The notes beneath the pieces were generated by a model. The model ran no database searches, was not told the origin of the DNA, and saw nothing but the letters and a program-made list of their open reading frames with translations. The position numbers and the translations under genes are program-made. DNA of 64,000 nucleotides from Metabacillus sp. KUDC1714 (GTDB lineage: Bacteria; Bacillota; Bacilli; Bacillales; Bacillaceae), in assembly GCF_014217835.1 (NCBI RefSeq), contig NZ_CP055263.1:4033501-4097500 (forward strand), in the 5' to 3' direction. Every line of letters starts with the position of its first letter. The stretch's first letter is position 1. Below are positions 1 through 9,171 of this stretch, piece after piece.

Positions 1-1
1 A

Positions 2-226
2 CGGATTGAATTCGAAAAGTTGGAAAATATGAAGGTTGAAGAGGTTATGAATACTGACATCCCTAGACTCTATTTAGATGACAACTTAGAAAAGGGACTT
101 GATCTTGTTGTGAATCATTCGTTTGTATGTGTTCAAAATGAAGAAAATCTCTTTGAGGGGATATTTACAAGAAGAGCAATATTAAAACAATTAAAAAATC
201 ATAAGAATAACTTAAACAAAAGTTGA
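2..226 (+). CDS. darB: CBS-domain protein, C-terminal part (DarB/YkuL-like), cut by the window edge
   Basis: The frame is open from base 2, so only the last ~74 residues are present; the apparent TTG start at 20 is internal. The fragment reads like the second half of a CBS pair: VEEVMNTDIPRL, then a strand-helix-strand unit ending EGIFTRRAILKQL, the usual end of a CBS repeat. In B. subtilis the gene next to ccpC is ykuL (darB), a stand-alone CBS protein that binds c-di-AMP and acts on the (p)ppGpp synthetase Rel; the Listeria counterpart is CbpB. Identification depends mainly on the conserved neighbour ccpC, since the ligand-binding N-terminal CBS repeat is outside the window. Confidence 0.6.
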   Translation, partial: RIEFEKLENMKVEEVMNTDIPRLYLDDNLEKGLDLVVNHSFVCVQNEENLFEGIFTRRAILKQLKNHKNNLNKS

Positions 227-390
227 TAACAAGTAAGTTTTTTAGAAACGGTGTAAATGGAAAGCAGTATTCATTGCATCGTTTTCTTTTCGAGTGCATA
301 TGCACATTATCTTTAAATTGTATTACATCTTTATACTAATACTATTGAAAAGTATTAAATTTCAAGGTTTTTTAAGGCGGTGTATTTGCA

Positions 391-1905
391 ATGGGACAGG
401 CAATGGTACATAAAGATTCAAAGGTGAGGTCAAGTAAAACCAAAAGACCATATGTACTAGCTACAGTCATGCTTGCGATGTTTATGGCAGCAATTGAAGC
501 TACTATTGTTGCAACAGCTATGCCTGCTGTTGTTGCTGAGTTAGGAGATTTTTCATTATATAGTTGGGTATTTTCTTCTTACCTTTTGATGAATGCAGTA
601 ACAGTACTGATTTATGGTAAATTATCTGATTTATTTGGCAGAAAGCCTGTATTAACAATTGGTATCATAATTTTTTTAATAGGGTCTATTCTTTGTGGTC
701 TTGCTTCAACTATGGAGTGGCTCATTGTCGCGCGGTTTGTCCAAGGATTTGGTGCAGGTGCAGTTATGCCAATCGCATCCACAATTGTTGGTGATATATA
801 CACAAAAGAGGAACGAGCAAAAATACAAGGATATTTATCAAGTGTTTGGGGGATTTCAGCCATTATGGGTCCAGCTATCGGAGGACTGCTTGTCGAGTTT
901 GTTAGCTGGAGATTTGTTTTTTGGATCAACATCCCGTTAGGAATTCTTGCAATCATAGGTTTATATCTGTTTCTCCATGAGGAAATTGAAAAAAGAAAGC
1001 CACAAATTGATTATATCGGAGCGATTCTCCTTACATTATCAGTAACGTTATTTATGTTTATTCTCGTTGAGGGTGGAGTCCGATATGAATGGGTATCAAT
1101 GCCAATCTTTTTATTAGGTGGTTTAGCTCTGTTTAGCTTAATTGGATTTGTTTTATATGAGCGAAAGGTAGAGGAACCAATGATGCCTTTTGAACTCTGG
1201 AGTGAACGGTCGATTTTAATTGCAAACCTTACCTCATTAACAACTGGTGTAATATTAATCGGCCTTTCAACCTTTTTACCTACTTTTGTACAAGGTGTTA
1301 TGGAGGAAAAACCGATCGTAGCAGGCTTAACATTAACAACAATGTCAATTGGTTGGCCTATTGCCGCGATGATATCAGGACGATCTATCTTATCAATAGG
1401 TTTTCGAACGACCTCTATATTAGGTGGAATCTCATTAATTTGCGGAAGTATTATCTTTGTCATGCTCTCAGGAAGCGGTAGCCCACTTTTTGCTGCTTCT
1501 GGTTCATTTTTAATTGGGATTGGAATGGGCTTAACCACAACAGCTTTTATTGTATCAATACAAAGTACAGTCGCTTGGAATAAAAGAGGTGTGGCTACAG
1601 CAACAAATATGTTTATGAGAAATGTCGGGAGTACAATTGGTGCAGCATTACTAGGAGGAATATTAAACAGCAGGCTTCTTAGCTATTTATCAAGTCATGA
1701 TGCTGGTGAAGAAATGAACCTGGATTCTGCAACAACCTTACTTAATAATAGCGAGCGTAGTAGTTTAAATGATGAATCAAGGCAGCTGCTCAAGCAGGGT
1801 CTTGAGTATGCATTGCATGATGTTTATTGGGTTGTTTTTAGTTTTGCACTATTAAGTTTTATACTGATCCTGTTTTTACCGAAGAAAGAAAAGGCTGATA
1901 TATAA
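391..1905 (+). CDS. MFS drug-efflux transporter, DHA2 (EmrB/QacA) type
   Basis: A 504-residue integral membrane protein with about 14 hydrophobic segments, the length expected of the DHA2 drug:H+ antiporter family. Near the N-terminus it has the family signature around helix 1 (AAIEATIVATAMPAV), then the MFS loop motif GKLSDLFGRKP between helices 2 and 3, and the helix 5 motif SVWGISAIMGPAIGGLL. It probably exports a lipophilic or cationic compound in exchange for protons; the substrate cannot be read from the sequence. The ATG at 391 has a good AAGGCGGTG ribosome site. It is monocistronic, with a terminator overlapping its stop codon. It is absent from the B. subtilis version of this locus as I remember it, so it may be a local insertion. 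Confidence 0.85.
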   Translation: MGQAMVHKDSKVRSSKTKRPYVLATVMLAMFMAAIEATIVATAMPAVVAELGDFSLYSWVFSSYLLMNAVTVLIYGKLSDLFGRKPVLTIGIIIFLIGSILCGLASTMEWLIVARFVQGFGAGAVMPIASTIVGDIYTKEERAKIQGYLSSVWGISAIMGPAIGGLLVEFVSWRFVFWINIPLGILAIIGLYLFLHEEIEKRKPQIDYIGAILLTLSVTLFMFILVEGGVRYEWVSMPIFLLGGLALFSLIGFVLYERKVEEPMMPFELWSERSILIANLTSLTTGVILIGLSTFLPTFVQGVMEEKPIVAGLTLTTMSIGWPIAAMISGRSILSIGFRTTSILGGISLICGSIIFVMLSGSGSPLFAASGSFLIGIGMGLTTTAFIVSIQSTVAWNKRGVATATNMFMRNVGSTIGAALLGGILNSRLLSYLSSHDAGEEMNLDSATTLLNNSERSSLNDESRQLLKQGLEYALHDVYWVVFSFALLSFILILFLPKKEKADI

Positions 1906-1920
1906 AATTAGCCTTTTTTC
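1892..1920 (+). terminator. Rho-independent terminator of the MFS gene
   Basis: AAGGCT at 1891-1896 pairs with AGCCTT at 1910-1915 and is followed by a T run. The left arm lies inside the last codons of the MFS gene. Confidence 0.6.
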
Positions 1921-1966
1921 TTTGAGATTAAACTGTAAGGATTGATTCTCTGATGGAAGTTACATT

Positions 1967-2335
1967 TTATATATATTCTAGAAATTCAATTCGATTTAAA
2001 AAAGGATCGAAGCATGAAAAACGGCTTACACCTGGAATAGGTATTTCTTCTTTTATAGTAACATTGTTTTCTTCAAAATAGCGTCTAGTTGCTTCAATAT
2101 CACTTACGATAAAGGCTGGATGACGTTTGCTTTTTGACTTTTCTATTTTTTCAACCCCAATATGGACAGATATTGTACCAGCCTTACACCAAAAACCACC
2201 ATTTTTCTTTAAGTTTTCAGGCTTTTCGATTTCAGTGAATTGGAGCAGATCAAGATAAAAGTGACGTGCAATTGACTCCTCACCAATGGGGACACAAATC
2301 TGAATATGGTCTAGCCCAATGATTTCTATACTCAT
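1967..2335 (-). CDS. VOC (glyoxalase/bleomycin-resistance fold) protein
   Basis: A 122-residue single-module vicinal-oxygen-chelate protein. It begins IIGLDHIQICVP, where the histidine is a typical first metal ligand, and ends NRIEFLEY, where the glutamate is the typical last ligand; PAFIVSDIEATRRYFE is the usual middle of the fold. Members include glyoxalases, dioxygenases and fosfomycin or bleomycin resistance proteins, so the reaction is not predictable. A longer frame starts at 2350, but GGGAGG lies inside those extra codons just upstream of the ATG at 2335, which is therefore the better start. It is divergent from ccpC. Confidence 0.8.
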   Translation of the reverse strand: MSIEIIGLDHIQICVPIGEESIARHFYLDLLQFTEIEKPENLKKNGGFWCKAGTISVHIGVEKIEKSKSKRHPAFIVSDIEATRRYFEENNVTIKEEIPIPGVSRFSCFDPFLNRIEFLEYI

Positions 2336-2476
2336 GAAAATCCCTCCCATTTTTGAACATTATTATTTACAAAACAAACCTTTATCCTTATCATACATTG
2401 TAAAAGGTCATAAAAAAATTAATAAAAATTATATAAAGCATATAAGTAAAACTTATTAAAAAGCAGGTGTATAGGT

Positions 2477-3343
2477 ATGCAAACGTCCGAACTTCGTATG
2501 TTGGTCGTTTTATCAGAGGAAATGAATATGAGAAAAGCGTCTGAACGTTTATTTGTTTCACAGCCAGCTTTATCACAGCGCTTACAAACAATAGAGAAAT
2601 CATGGGGATTCCAAATTTTTATTCGCTCACAAAAGGGTCTTACATTAACACCGGCGGGAGAAAAGGTTATTTCATTTGCTCGTGAGGTTGTAAATAAAGA
2701 AGAAATGCTTAGAGAACAAATTTCTGAATTAGAGGGTGAGGTACATGGAACATTAAAGCTTGCTGTTGCATCAATTATAGGTCAGCATTGGTTGCCAGAA
2801 GTACTAAAAAAATATGTTAATAAATATCCTCATGCAAAAATATCACTAATTACGGGGTGGAGTAGCGAAATTTTAAAAAGTATGTTTGAAGATCATGTTC
2901 ATATTGGAATAATCAGAGGAAATCCAGAATGGAAAGGGATTAAAGAACACCTTCTCACTGACACACTATACTTAGTCGATACTGAGATTAGTAAAATAGA
3001 GGATGTTTTACATACAGAAAGGCCATTTATTCAATTTAAAAGTGACTCAACCTATTATCAAGAAATTCAAGACTGGTGGCATAATCAATTCCAAACTTCC
3101 CCAAAGCGGACAATTGTTGTTGATCAAATTGAAACGTGTAAACAAATGGCGTTCAATGGGATAGGCTATGCGATCTTACCTTCTGTAACATTAAAGGAGG
3201 ATGAACAAGATGTTTTCAAAATTCCATTACTTGATGAGAATAACAAACCGATAGAACGAGATACTTGGCTACTTGGAATTGAATCGTCGTTTGAATTGAA
3301 ACAGGTTAAAGCATTTTTAGACATTGTCAAAGAGCATAAATAG
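2477..3343 (+). CDS. ccpC: LysR-family regulator CcpC
   Basis: A 288-residue LysR-type regulator. The N-terminal winged helix (residues ~1-60) contains the classic sequence ASERLFVSQPALSQRLQTIE, followed by an effector-binding domain from ~90 that begins GTLKLAVASIIGQ. In B. subtilis CcpC senses citrate and represses citB and citZ; length, order and the neighbours ykuL and dapH all fit. If orthologous, it is notable that this window also carries large citrate/tricarboxylate uptake loci 30 kb away that such a citrate-responsive regulator could influence. The short region upstream, shared with the divergent VOC gene, is AT-rich; no operator was assigned. Confidence 0.82.
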   Translation: MQTSELRMLVVLSEEMNMRKASERLFVSQPALSQRLQTIEKSWGFQIFIRSQKGLTLTPAGEKVISFAREVVNKEEMLREQISELEGEVHGTLKLAVASIIGQHWLPEVLKKYVNKYPHAKISLITGWSSEILKSMFEDHVHIGIIRGNPEWKGIKEHLLTDTLYLVDTEISKIEDVLHTERPFIQFKSDSTYYQEIQDWWHNQFQTSPKRTIVVDQIETCKQMAFNGIGYAILPSVTLKEDEQDVFKIPLLDENNKPIERDTWLLGIESSFELKQVKAFLDIVKEHK

Positions 3344-3453
3344 ATATTAGGATTAATATGTTTAAAAATTCTAAAATTCATTGCTTGTCAAGTGTATGAT
3401 CCTTTGATACAGTAAGGAATGATTAATATTTAGTATAAGGAGGAAACATACAT

Positions 3454-4164
3454 ATGAAAATGATGGATGCAAATGAGATTATCTCATTTATACAAAACAG
3501 TACAAAATCTACACCTGTAAAGGTTTATGTAAAAGGAAACCTAGAAGGTATTAACTTTGGAGAGTCAGCACAAACGTTTATAACAGGGAACTCTGGTGTA
3601 GTGTTTGGTGAGTGGGCTGAAATTCAAGATGCAATTGAAACGAATAAAGCAATGATCGAAGATTATGTGGTTGAAAATGATCGTCGTAATTCTGCGATTC
3701 CATTACTTGACCTTAAAAATATAAAAGCACGCATTGAGCCTGGTGCGATTATTCGTGATCAAGTTGAAATTGGGGATAATGCAGTTATTATGATGGGTGC
3801 TTCAATTAATATTGGTTCAGTAATTGGCGAAGGTACAATGATTGATATGAATGCTACTCTTGGTGGACGAGCTACAGTTGGTAAGAATTGTCACGTTGGT
3901 GCTGGATCTGTTTTAGCTGGCGTAATTGAGCCACCTTCTGCAAAACCTGTTGTAATCGAAGATGATGTAATGATTGGTGCTAACGTAGTAGTTCTTGAAG
4001 GAGTTACAGTAGGTAAAGGTGCTGTAGTAGGTGCAGGTTCAATTGTTACGAAAGATGTAGAACCTTATACAGTTGTTTATGGAGCACCGGCACGAAAAAT
4101 TAAAGATATTGATGATAAAACAAAATCAAAAACAGAAATTATGCAAGAGTTAAGACAACTATAA
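3454..4164 (+). CDS. dapH: 2,3,4,5-tetrahydropyridine-2,6-dicarboxylate N-acetyltransferase
   Basis: This enzyme acetylates tetrahydrodipicolinate with acetyl-CoA, the committing step of the acetylase branch of meso-diaminopimelate and lysine synthesis in the cytosol. The 236-residue protein has the DapH N-terminal domain (residues ~1-85) and then left-handed beta-helix hexapeptide repeats from ~90 to ~215 (for example [16 protein letters not shown] and [17 protein letters not shown]). Length matches the family. The ATG at 3454 follows AAGGAGG. It is directly followed by the deacetylase of the same pathway, with a small stem-loop between them, so the two are functionally and probably transcriptionally paired. 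B. subtilis name ykuQ/dapH. Confidence 0.95.
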   Translation: MKMMDANEIISFIQNSTKSTPVKVYVKGNLEGINFGESAQTFITGNSGVVFGEWAEIQDAIETNKAMIEDYVVENDRRNSAIPLLDLKNIKARIEPGAIIRDQVEIGDNAVIMMGASINIGSVIGEGTMIDMNATLGGRATVGKNCHVGAGSVLAGVIEPPSAKPVVIEDDVMIGANVVVLEGVTVGKGAVVGAGSIVTKDVEPYTVVYGAPARKIKDIDDKTKSKTEIMQELRQL

Positions 4165-4169
4165 TACCA

Positions 4170-4195
4170 AAGGCGTGGATGGAAATCCACGCCTT
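4170..4195 (+). terminator. Stem-loop between dapH and ykuR
   Basis: AAGGCGTGGA (4170-4179) pairs perfectly with TCCACGCCTT (4186-4195). There is no real T run after it, so it may stabilise the upstream message or tune ykuR expression rather than terminate fully. Confidence 0.55.
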
Positions 4196-4215
4196 CTGTA
4201 TACGGCGGTGATAGT

Positions 4216-5346
4216 ATGATAAAAGAAAAACTAGGTCAAATTCGTCGAGATCTTCATCGAATACCTGAAATTGGGTTTCAAGAATTTAAAACACAACAAT
4301 ATTTATTAAATGTCTTAAGCCAATTTCCTAATGAAAGAATTGAAATCAAGACGTGGAAAACAGGAATATTTGTTTTAGTGAACGGGATAAATCCAACGAA
4401 AACGATTGGGTATCGAGCTGATATTGATGGATTGCCAATTACAGAGGAAACAGACTATGATTTTCAATCAGAGCACCCTGGATACATGCATGCATGCGGA
4501 CATGATTTTCACATGACTATTGCTTTAGGAATTCTATCTCACTTTGTTGAAAATCCAGTTGATGATCATGTTTTGTTTTTATTTCAGCCAGCTGAAGAAG
4601 GTCCTGGTGGTGCGGAGCCAATGCTAAATAGTGAGGTCGCCAAAGATTGGAAACCTGACATCGTTACAGCCCTTCATATATCACCAGAACTTCCTGTTGG
4701 GACTGTTGCGACTAAACCAGGTTTGCTTTTCGCAAATACATCTGAATTATTTATTGACCTTAAAGGGAAAGGTGGTCATGCAGCATATCCACATACAACG
4801 AATGATATGGTTGTTGCGGCATGTTCGCTTGTCACCCAGCTCCAAACAGTTGTAGCGCGAAATGTAGACCCACTTGATAGTGCAGTCATTACAATTGGAA
4901 AAATTACGGGTGGAACCGTTCAAAATATCATTGCAGAGAATGCTAGACTAGAAGGAACAATTCGAACTCTGTCAGTACAATCAATGGATAAAGTGAAAGA
5001 GCGAATTGAAGCGCTAGTTAGAGGTGTTGAGATCGGCTACTCATGTAAAGCGACGATTGATTATGGTTCTATGTATCACCAAGTTTTTAATGAAGAGACG
5101 TTAACAATGGAATTTATGGAATTCATTTCTGCGAATACTGATTTCACTGTTCAAGAATGTAAAGAAGCAATGACTGGAGAAGATTTCGGTTATATGGTTG
5201 AGCAAATTCCTGGCTTTATGTTTTGGCTTGGCGTTGATTCTTCATACGGTCTACATCATGCAAAGTTAATGCCTGATGAAGAAGCTATACATGTAGCTGT
5301 CGAATTGATGAGTAAGTATATAACATTTAAGGCAACTCAAAAATAA
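4216..5346 (+). CDS. ykuR: N-acetyldiaminopimelate deacetylase (M20 peptidase family)
   Basis: This protein removes the acetyl group from N-acetyl-LL-diaminopimelate, following dapH and the transaminase in the acetylase route to diaminopimelate. It is a 376-residue M20-family metallohydrolase. The metal ligands are visible as [18 protein letters not shown] and PAEEGPGG, a further histidine lies in TALHISPE, and the last sits near the end in [14 protein letters not shown]. The lid/dimerisation domain begins near [11 protein letters not shown]. Related M20 members hydrolyse hippurate or N-acetyl amino acids, but the position beside dapH makes this assignment firm. The ATG at 4216 has a GGCGGTGA ribosome site. 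Confidence 0.93.
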   Translation: MIKEKLGQIRRDLHRIPEIGFQEFKTQQYLLNVLSQFPNERIEIKTWKTGIFVLVNGINPTKTIGYRADIDGLPITEETDYDFQSEHPGYMHACGHDFHMTIALGILSHFVENPVDDHVLFLFQPAEEGPGGAEPMLNSEVAKDWKPDIVTALHISPELPVGTVATKPGLLFANTSELFIDLKGKGGHAAYPHTTNDMVVAACSLVTQLQTVVARNVDPLDSAVITIGKITGGTVQNIIAENARLEGTIRTLSVQSMDKVKERIEALVRGVEIGYSCKATIDYGSMYHQVFNEETLTMEFMEFISANTDFTVQECKEAMTGEDFGYMVEQIPGFMFWLGVDSSYGLHHAKLMPDEEAIHVAVELMSKYITFKATQK

Positions 5347-5378
5347 AGGCTCTTTTCTAAGAGGTACTTTTAAAACAA

Positions 5379-5595
5379 GGCTCTTTTCTAAAAGATTGTT
5401 GTTTTTGAACAAAACTGATTAGGGTGATTGGAACGGATATGCGAGACTCCTGTGGGAGTAGCGGGACAGATGAGACCCCGCAGGCGCTTCGCGCTGAGGA
5501 GGCTCATCGCCCGCCCCACGGAAAGCGAGCATCCTGGAGCGCCAATCAACCTACCCAATACTATTTTAAAAGCAACAAAGTTTGCGAAAACAGCC
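5379..5595 (+). repeat. MITE-like element with imperfect terminal inverted repeats and a GC-rich structured core
   Basis: The left end (5379-5409) and the reverse complement of the right end (5565-5595) match at 24 of 31 positions, both starting GGCT. A degenerate second copy of the left end lies just outside at 5346-5360, AAGGCTCTTTTCTAA, repeated at 5377-5391. The core (about 5424-5550) is strikingly GC-rich for this genome. It folds as nested pairs: GATTGG with CCAATC at its ends, GCGGG with CCCGC, GATGAG with CTCATC, and a GCGC-TTC-GCGC apical hairpin. I recall very similar cores scattered between genes in many Bacillus-type genomes. Short reading frames inside are by-products of its composition and are not reported as genes. 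Confidence 0.75.
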
Positions 5596-5657
5596 AAAAT
5601 AAATGATGTATATATTATCCATCCATGTACACAATACATGTAGGAGGTGGATAAACA

Positions 5658-5903
5658 ATGCCAAAAATCGGTGTAGAACAATCTTTATCTGACGTAACAG
5701 CTGCCCTGCAACAAAAAGGCTATGATGTTGTCCAATTAAACAATGAAAGTGATGCACAAGGTTGTGACTGTTGTGTAATTACTGGACAAGATGCAAATGT
5801 GATGGGGATTAGCAATGCAGTGACTGCTGGATCAGTTATTTCAGCAAGTGGCTTATCGGCTGATGAAATTTGCCAACAAGTTGAAAGCAAAATAAATCGC
5901 TAA
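5658..5903 (+). CDS. ykuS: Small UPF0180 family protein YkuS
   Basis: An 81-residue soluble protein beginning [22 protein letters not shown], with a central [12 protein letters not shown] (three cysteines close together) and an acidic, helical C-terminus. It matches what I remember of the UPF0180 family, which includes B. subtilis YkuS at the same place. Function is unknown. The ATG at 5658 has a strong AGGAGGTGG site. The gene is separated from ykuR by the MITE-like repeat and followed by a bidirectional terminator shared with the convergent channel gene. Confidence 0.8.
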   Translation: MPKIGVEQSLSDVTAALQQKGYDVVQLNNESDAQGCDCCVITGQDANVMGISNAVTAGSVISASGLSADEICQQVESKINR

Positions 5904-5914
5904 GCTGCATACGA

Positions 5915-5940
5915 AAAAGAGCACCTAGGAGTGCTCTTTT
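5915..5940. terminator. Bidirectional terminator between ykuS and the mscS-family gene
   Basis: AAAAGAGCAC (5915-5924) pairs perfectly with GTGCTCTTTT (5931-5940) around a 6-nt loop. With an A run on the left and a T run on the right it can serve both convergent genes. Confidence 0.8.
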
Positions 5941-5982
5941 CGCTTTTTATTAGTACTTGTTAGCTAATGTATAGTGCGTTTA

Positions 5983-6819
5983 TTATTGACTTTTTTTCTC
6001 AACATAAACTTGATGTGGAAAGGGAATTTCTATTCCATTTGCCTCTAAAGCTTCCTTCATTGCCTTGCGAAGGTTTCGTTCAACCTCCCATTGCTTCATG
6101 TTTTCCGTTTTTGCAAGAACGCGAATGACGACATCTGATGCTCCAAGTGCTTGTACACCAAGTACATTTGGACCATCGACAATACTCGCATCAACTGCCG
6201 CAAATTTATCGCAAACAGCCTGCAAAACCGCAATTGCCTGATCAATGTCATCATCATATGATATCCCTATATCAACTAGAGCTCTCATGTTACCTCTTGA
6301 ATGGTTACTTACATTTGTAATTTCCCTGTTTGGTACATAATGAAGTGTTCCATCAAAGCCTCTTATTTGTGTTGTTCGAAGACCAACCTGCTCGACAATT
6401 CCATCAAAACCAGCTATTGTAACATAGTCTTCAACATCGATTTGCTTTTCTAATAAAAGGAAAAAACCTGTTACCACATCGCTAACTAGACCCTGTGCAC
6501 CAAACCCGATCGCAAGTCCAATAACTCCAGCACCTGCTAATAAGGCTGTAGCATCATAATTAAAGACTTCAAATACCATCACAACAAACATAAAGATAAG
6601 TACATAAGACAAAATGTTCAACGATAAGCTTTGAAGTGTTAAGGCTCGACCAGCTGATATGTTATCACGCTCTTGTATACGTTGAAACATTTTTTTTACA
6701 ATTCTGCTTCCTACTGCCTTTACAATTAAAAAGGCTATGATAATTCCTACTAACTTTAAAATGATAATTCCAGCATTAGTTAAAAGGTATGACCAATCTA
6801 TGCCTTCAAGAAGACCCAT
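5983..6819 (-). CDS. ykuT: MscS-family mechanosensitive channel
   Basis: A small-conductance mechanosensitive channel subunit, about 278 residues, which opens under membrane tension after osmotic downshock. Three hydrophobic segments lie in the first ~125 residues. The pore-lining third helix is glycine/alanine rich ([23 protein letters not shown]), followed by the beta domain ([29 protein letters not shown]) typical of MscS. An in-frame ATG at 6828 also exists, but the AAGAAAGG site is better spaced for the ATG at 6819. B. subtilis has the MscS homologue YkuT at this position. It is transcribed against the surrounding genes. Confidence 0.9.
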   Translation of the reverse strand: MGLLEGIDWSYLLTNAGIIILKLVGIIIAFLIVKAVGSRIVKKMFQRIQERDNISAGRALTLQSLSLNILSYVLIFMFVVMVFEVFNYDATALLAGAGVIGLAIGFGAQGLVSDVVTGFFLLLEKQIDVEDYVTIAGFDGIVEQVGLRTTQIRGFDGTLHYVPNREITNVSNHSRGNMRALVDIGISYDDDIDQAIAVLQAVCDKFAAVDASIVDGPNVLGVQALGASDVVIRVLAKTENMKQWEVERNLRKAMKEALEANGIEIPFPHQVYVEKKSQ

Positions 6820-7074
6820 ATACAACATCCTTTCTTACTTAAGAGTTCCTTCAAAAATATCTTCAATATTTCTAAAGAAAGCCCCATTTTATATACCCTT
6901 TATCTAATAGGTTAAACATAAAATAGACAAAAATGAAGGGAATTGACTTATTATAAGTATAAGCGCATAATCTCAAAGTAAATTAATTGAATTTAACATA
7001 GAGGATAGGGAATAATGTATTTTGTTAAAGAGAATTTTGAAAGTGTACATTTTTAAAATTACTATTATCTAATA

Positions 7075-7103
7075 TTGACTGAAAAGGATGCTTGTCCTAT
7101 AAT
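7075..7103 (+). promoter_or_regulatory. Sigma-A promoter of ykuU
   Basis: TTGACT (7075-7080), a 17-bp spacer and a perfect TATAAT (7098-7103), about 100 bp upstream of ykuU. The rest of the 6829-7201 gap is AT-rich; a TTATAAGTATAA stretch near 6950 resembles half of a PerR box but is too weak to call. Confidence 0.75.
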
Positions 7104-7201
7104 GGTCACTGTATTAGACAAGAAAAATTTGTCTTAAGAATCAATCATTTATTCTCAATTAGAAACCCTGAAACTTGAAAAAACATTTGGAGGGATACAT
7201 A

Positions 7202-7744
7202 ATGGCAGAACGTATGGTAGGAAAACAAGCACCACGCTTTGAAATGGAAGCAGTATTTGCAAACAAAGAATTTGGTAAGGTAAGTTTAGAAGAAAACATG
7301 AAAAATGACAAATGGACAGTGCTATTCTTCTATCCAATGGACTTCACATTCGTTTGTCCTACTGAAATTACTGCATTATCAGATCGTTATGACGAATTTG
7401 AGGATTTGGATGCAGAAGTAATCGGTGTATCTACAGATACAATTCATACTCATTTAGCTTGGATCAAAACAGATCGTAAAGACAATGGTTTAGGAGATTT
7501 AAAATATCCATTAGCTGCTGACACAAACCATACCGTTTCTCGCGATTATGGTGTTTTAATTGAAGAAGAAGGAATTGCCCTTCGTGGTTTATTTATTATT
7601 AATCCAGAAGGTGAATTACAATATTCAGTAGTTAATCACAATAATATCGGTCGTGACGTAGACGAAACACTTCGTGTACTTCAAGCGCTTCAAACTGGTG
7701 GACTTTGCCCAGCGAACTGGAAACCTGGACAAGCTACACTATAA
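7202..7744 (+). CDS. ykuU: Typical 2-Cys peroxiredoxin (AhpC/TSA family)
   Basis: A thiol peroxidase reducing H2O2 and organic peroxides in the cytosol, 180 residues. The peroxidatic cysteine is C52 in [13 protein letters not shown], and the resolving cysteine is C169 in [11 protein letters not shown] near the C-terminus, so it is a 2-Cys enzyme. The frame extends upstream to 7175, but GGAGGG at 7190-7195 is correctly spaced only for the ATG at 7202, giving [11 protein letters not shown]. It is followed by ykuV, a thioredoxin-fold protein that may act as its reductant; a terminator separates them. In B. subtilis ykuU and ykuV are likewise adjacent. Confidence 0.92.
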   Translation: MAERMVGKQAPRFEMEAVFANKEFGKVSLEENMKNDKWTVLFFYPMDFTFVCPTEITALSDRYDEFEDLDAEVIGVSTDTIHTHLAWIKTDRKDNGLGDLKYPLAADTNHTVSRDYGVLIEEEGIALRGLFIINPEGELQYSVVNHNNIGRDVDETLRVLQALQTGGLCPANWKPGQATL

Positions 7745-7773
7745 AAAGTAGCATACAAAAATTATTAGAAAGA

Positions 7774-7805
7774 GGCTGGCAAAAGAGAATGTCAGCCCCT
7801 TTTTT
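7774..7805 (+). terminator. Terminator after ykuU
   Basis: GGCTGGCA (7774-7781) pairs with TGTCAGCC (7790-7797), one G-T pair, followed by CC and a long T run. Confidence 0.75.
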
Positions 7806-7900
7806 AAATGTATTTATTTTTAAAATCTAGCAGTAGCGCCAAGTCACCTCAAATGGTAAGACAGGGCGTTGCCGCTTTTTTGAAATATGGAGGGAAGACT

Positions 7901-8356
7901 ATGAAATTACGTGAGCCAATGCCAGAGTTAACAGGTGCTACTGAATGGTTAAATGGTGAGGTTACAAGAGAGCAATTAATTGGAGAAAAGCCTACTCTAA
8001 TTCATTTTTGGTCAATTAGCTGTCATTTATGTAAAGAAGCAATGCCACAAGTGAATGAATTCCGAGATCAGTATAAAGATAAATTAAATGTTGTTGCTGT
8101 TCATATGCCTCGTTCTGAAGATGATTTAAATATTGATGAAATTAAAAAAGTTGCAGCTGAGCATAATATCAGTCAACCAATCTTTGTTGACAGTGAGCAT
8201 AAGTTTACCGATTCATTAGAAAATCAATATGTACCCGCTTACTATGTTTTTGATAAAGAAGGAAAGCTTCGTCACTTTCAGGCTGGTGGAAGTGGAATGA
8301 AGATGCTAGAAAAGCGTGTGAATCGTGTTTTATCTGAGCTTGAAAACGCTGAATAA
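7901..8356 (+). CDS. ykuV: Thioredoxin-like thiol-disulfide oxidoreductase YkuV
   Basis: A 151-residue thioredoxin-fold protein with the redox motif CHLC (C41, C44) in HFWSISCHLCKEAMP and the expected cis-proline region QYVPAYYVFDKEGKLRHFQAGG. B. subtilis YkuV is a cytosolic thiol-disulfide reductase of about this size. The open frame runs back to 7808, but the extra 31 residues look non-coding, and GGAGGG at 7889-7894 precedes the ATG at 7901. No signal peptide or membrane anchor is present, so it is cytosolic, unlike ResA-type relatives. Its natural partner is plausibly the neighbouring peroxiredoxin. Confidence 0.88.
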   Translation: MKLREPMPELTGATEWLNGEVTREQLIGEKPTLIHFWSISCHLCKEAMPQVNEFRDQYKDKLNVVAVHMPRSEDDLNIDEIKKVAAEHNISQPIFVDSEHKFTDSLENQYVPAYYVFDKEGKLRHFQAGGSGMKMLEKRVNRVLSELENAE

Positions 8357-8378
8357 ATAATGATGTAGTGGATGATTG

Positions 8379-8416
8379 AAAAAGTCGGTTGCCAATTTAA
8401 GGTAACTGGCTTTTTT
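8379..8416 (+). terminator. Terminator after ykuV
   Basis: GTCGGTTGCC pairs with GGTAACTGGC across a 7-nt loop with G-T pairs, flanked by an A run at 8379 and a T run at 8411-8416. Confidence 0.65.
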
Positions 8417-8520
8417 GCAATACATCGCATTTGTCAGTCCAGTTCGGAACTATTGTGTAAATTGTCACATCTTCAAATGCTAATAAAAGGTAAAATAAAA
8501 GTAAAAGGGTGGATGCGAAT

Positions 8521-9153
8521 TTGTATGAAACAGTTGGTGTGTTATTAGCCGGAGGAGAATCTTCAAGATTTGGTCAGCCTAAGGCATTTGCAAAATATAG
8601 AGGGAGATCGTTTTGGGAACATTCATATGAAGTGTTGAAAGCTGAAACAGATCAGCAATTAATCATTAGTAGAACTGATTTAGTAGACAGAATGAAAGAA
8701 ACAGCAACCTGTCAGGTAATTAAGGATAATGTTGAAGTAAAAGGTAAAGGGCCTTTAGCTGGTATTTATACAGCGATGAACCATGAAAAAGCCGTATGGT
8801 ATTTTATCTTATCTTGTGATGTTCCTTTAATAACGAATCACCTAATTCGTAGCTTGCTTGACTTGAGACATCCGACTATTAAAGCAGTTATTCCCAAAGT
8901 GAACGGGAAGCTCCATCCGTTAATAGGTGTTTATCATCATTCTGTTTTTCCGTTTGTTGAAAAGCAGTTGACTAAACAAGAGTACAAAATCGTATCTCTC
9001 CTTGATAAAATCGAAGTTTTGTATGTATCTGAAAAAGAAATTGGTGTTGATAGGAATATTTTCAGTAACATTAATTCACAAGAAGATTACAAACAGCTAC
9101 TAACTAATGATAAAATATCAGAATCTAAACTAATAGATCTAGATTACCAATGA
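8521..9153 (+). CDS. mobA: Molybdenum cofactor guanylyltransferase
   Basis: MobA attaches GMP to molybdopterin to make the MGD cofactor of molybdenum enzymes. The protein is about 210 residues. The N-terminal GTP-binding signature is LLAGGESSRFGQPKAF; further family motifs are GPLAGIYTAM and the metal-binding FILSCDVPLI. An upstream GTG at 8509 is in frame, but AGGGTGG (8506-8512) is correctly placed only for the TTG at 8521, which also gives the family-like N-terminus MYETVGVLLAGG. It is the first gene of the molybdenum-cofactor operon and is followed closely by moeA. Confidence 0.9.
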   Translation: MYETVGVLLAGGESSRFGQPKAFAKYRGRSFWEHSYEVLKAETDQQLIISRTDLVDRMKETATCQVIKDNVEVKGKGPLAGIYTAMNHEKAVWYFILSCDVPLITNHLIRSLLDLRHPTIKAVIPKVNGKLHPLIGVYHHSVFPFVEKQLTKQEYKIVSLLDKIEVLYVSEKEIGVDRNIFSNINSQEDYKQLLTNDKISESKLIDLDYQ

Positions 9154-9171
9154 TAAGACCGGAGTGATTGG

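Noticed and set aside
1011..1538. A 175-codon minus-strand frame inside the MFS gene
   Set aside because: Antisense of membrane helices of a clear transporter; no start signals.
5388..5757. Several overlapping reading frames of 60-97 codons on both strands near the repeat and ykuS
   Set aside because: They lie inside the GC-rich structured repeat or antisense to ykuS, lack ribosome sites and have no family-like sequence.
6945..6966. PerR box upstream of the peroxiredoxin gene
   Set aside because: Only part of the TTATAATNATTATAA palindrome is matched, and it lies more than 100 bp from the promoter.
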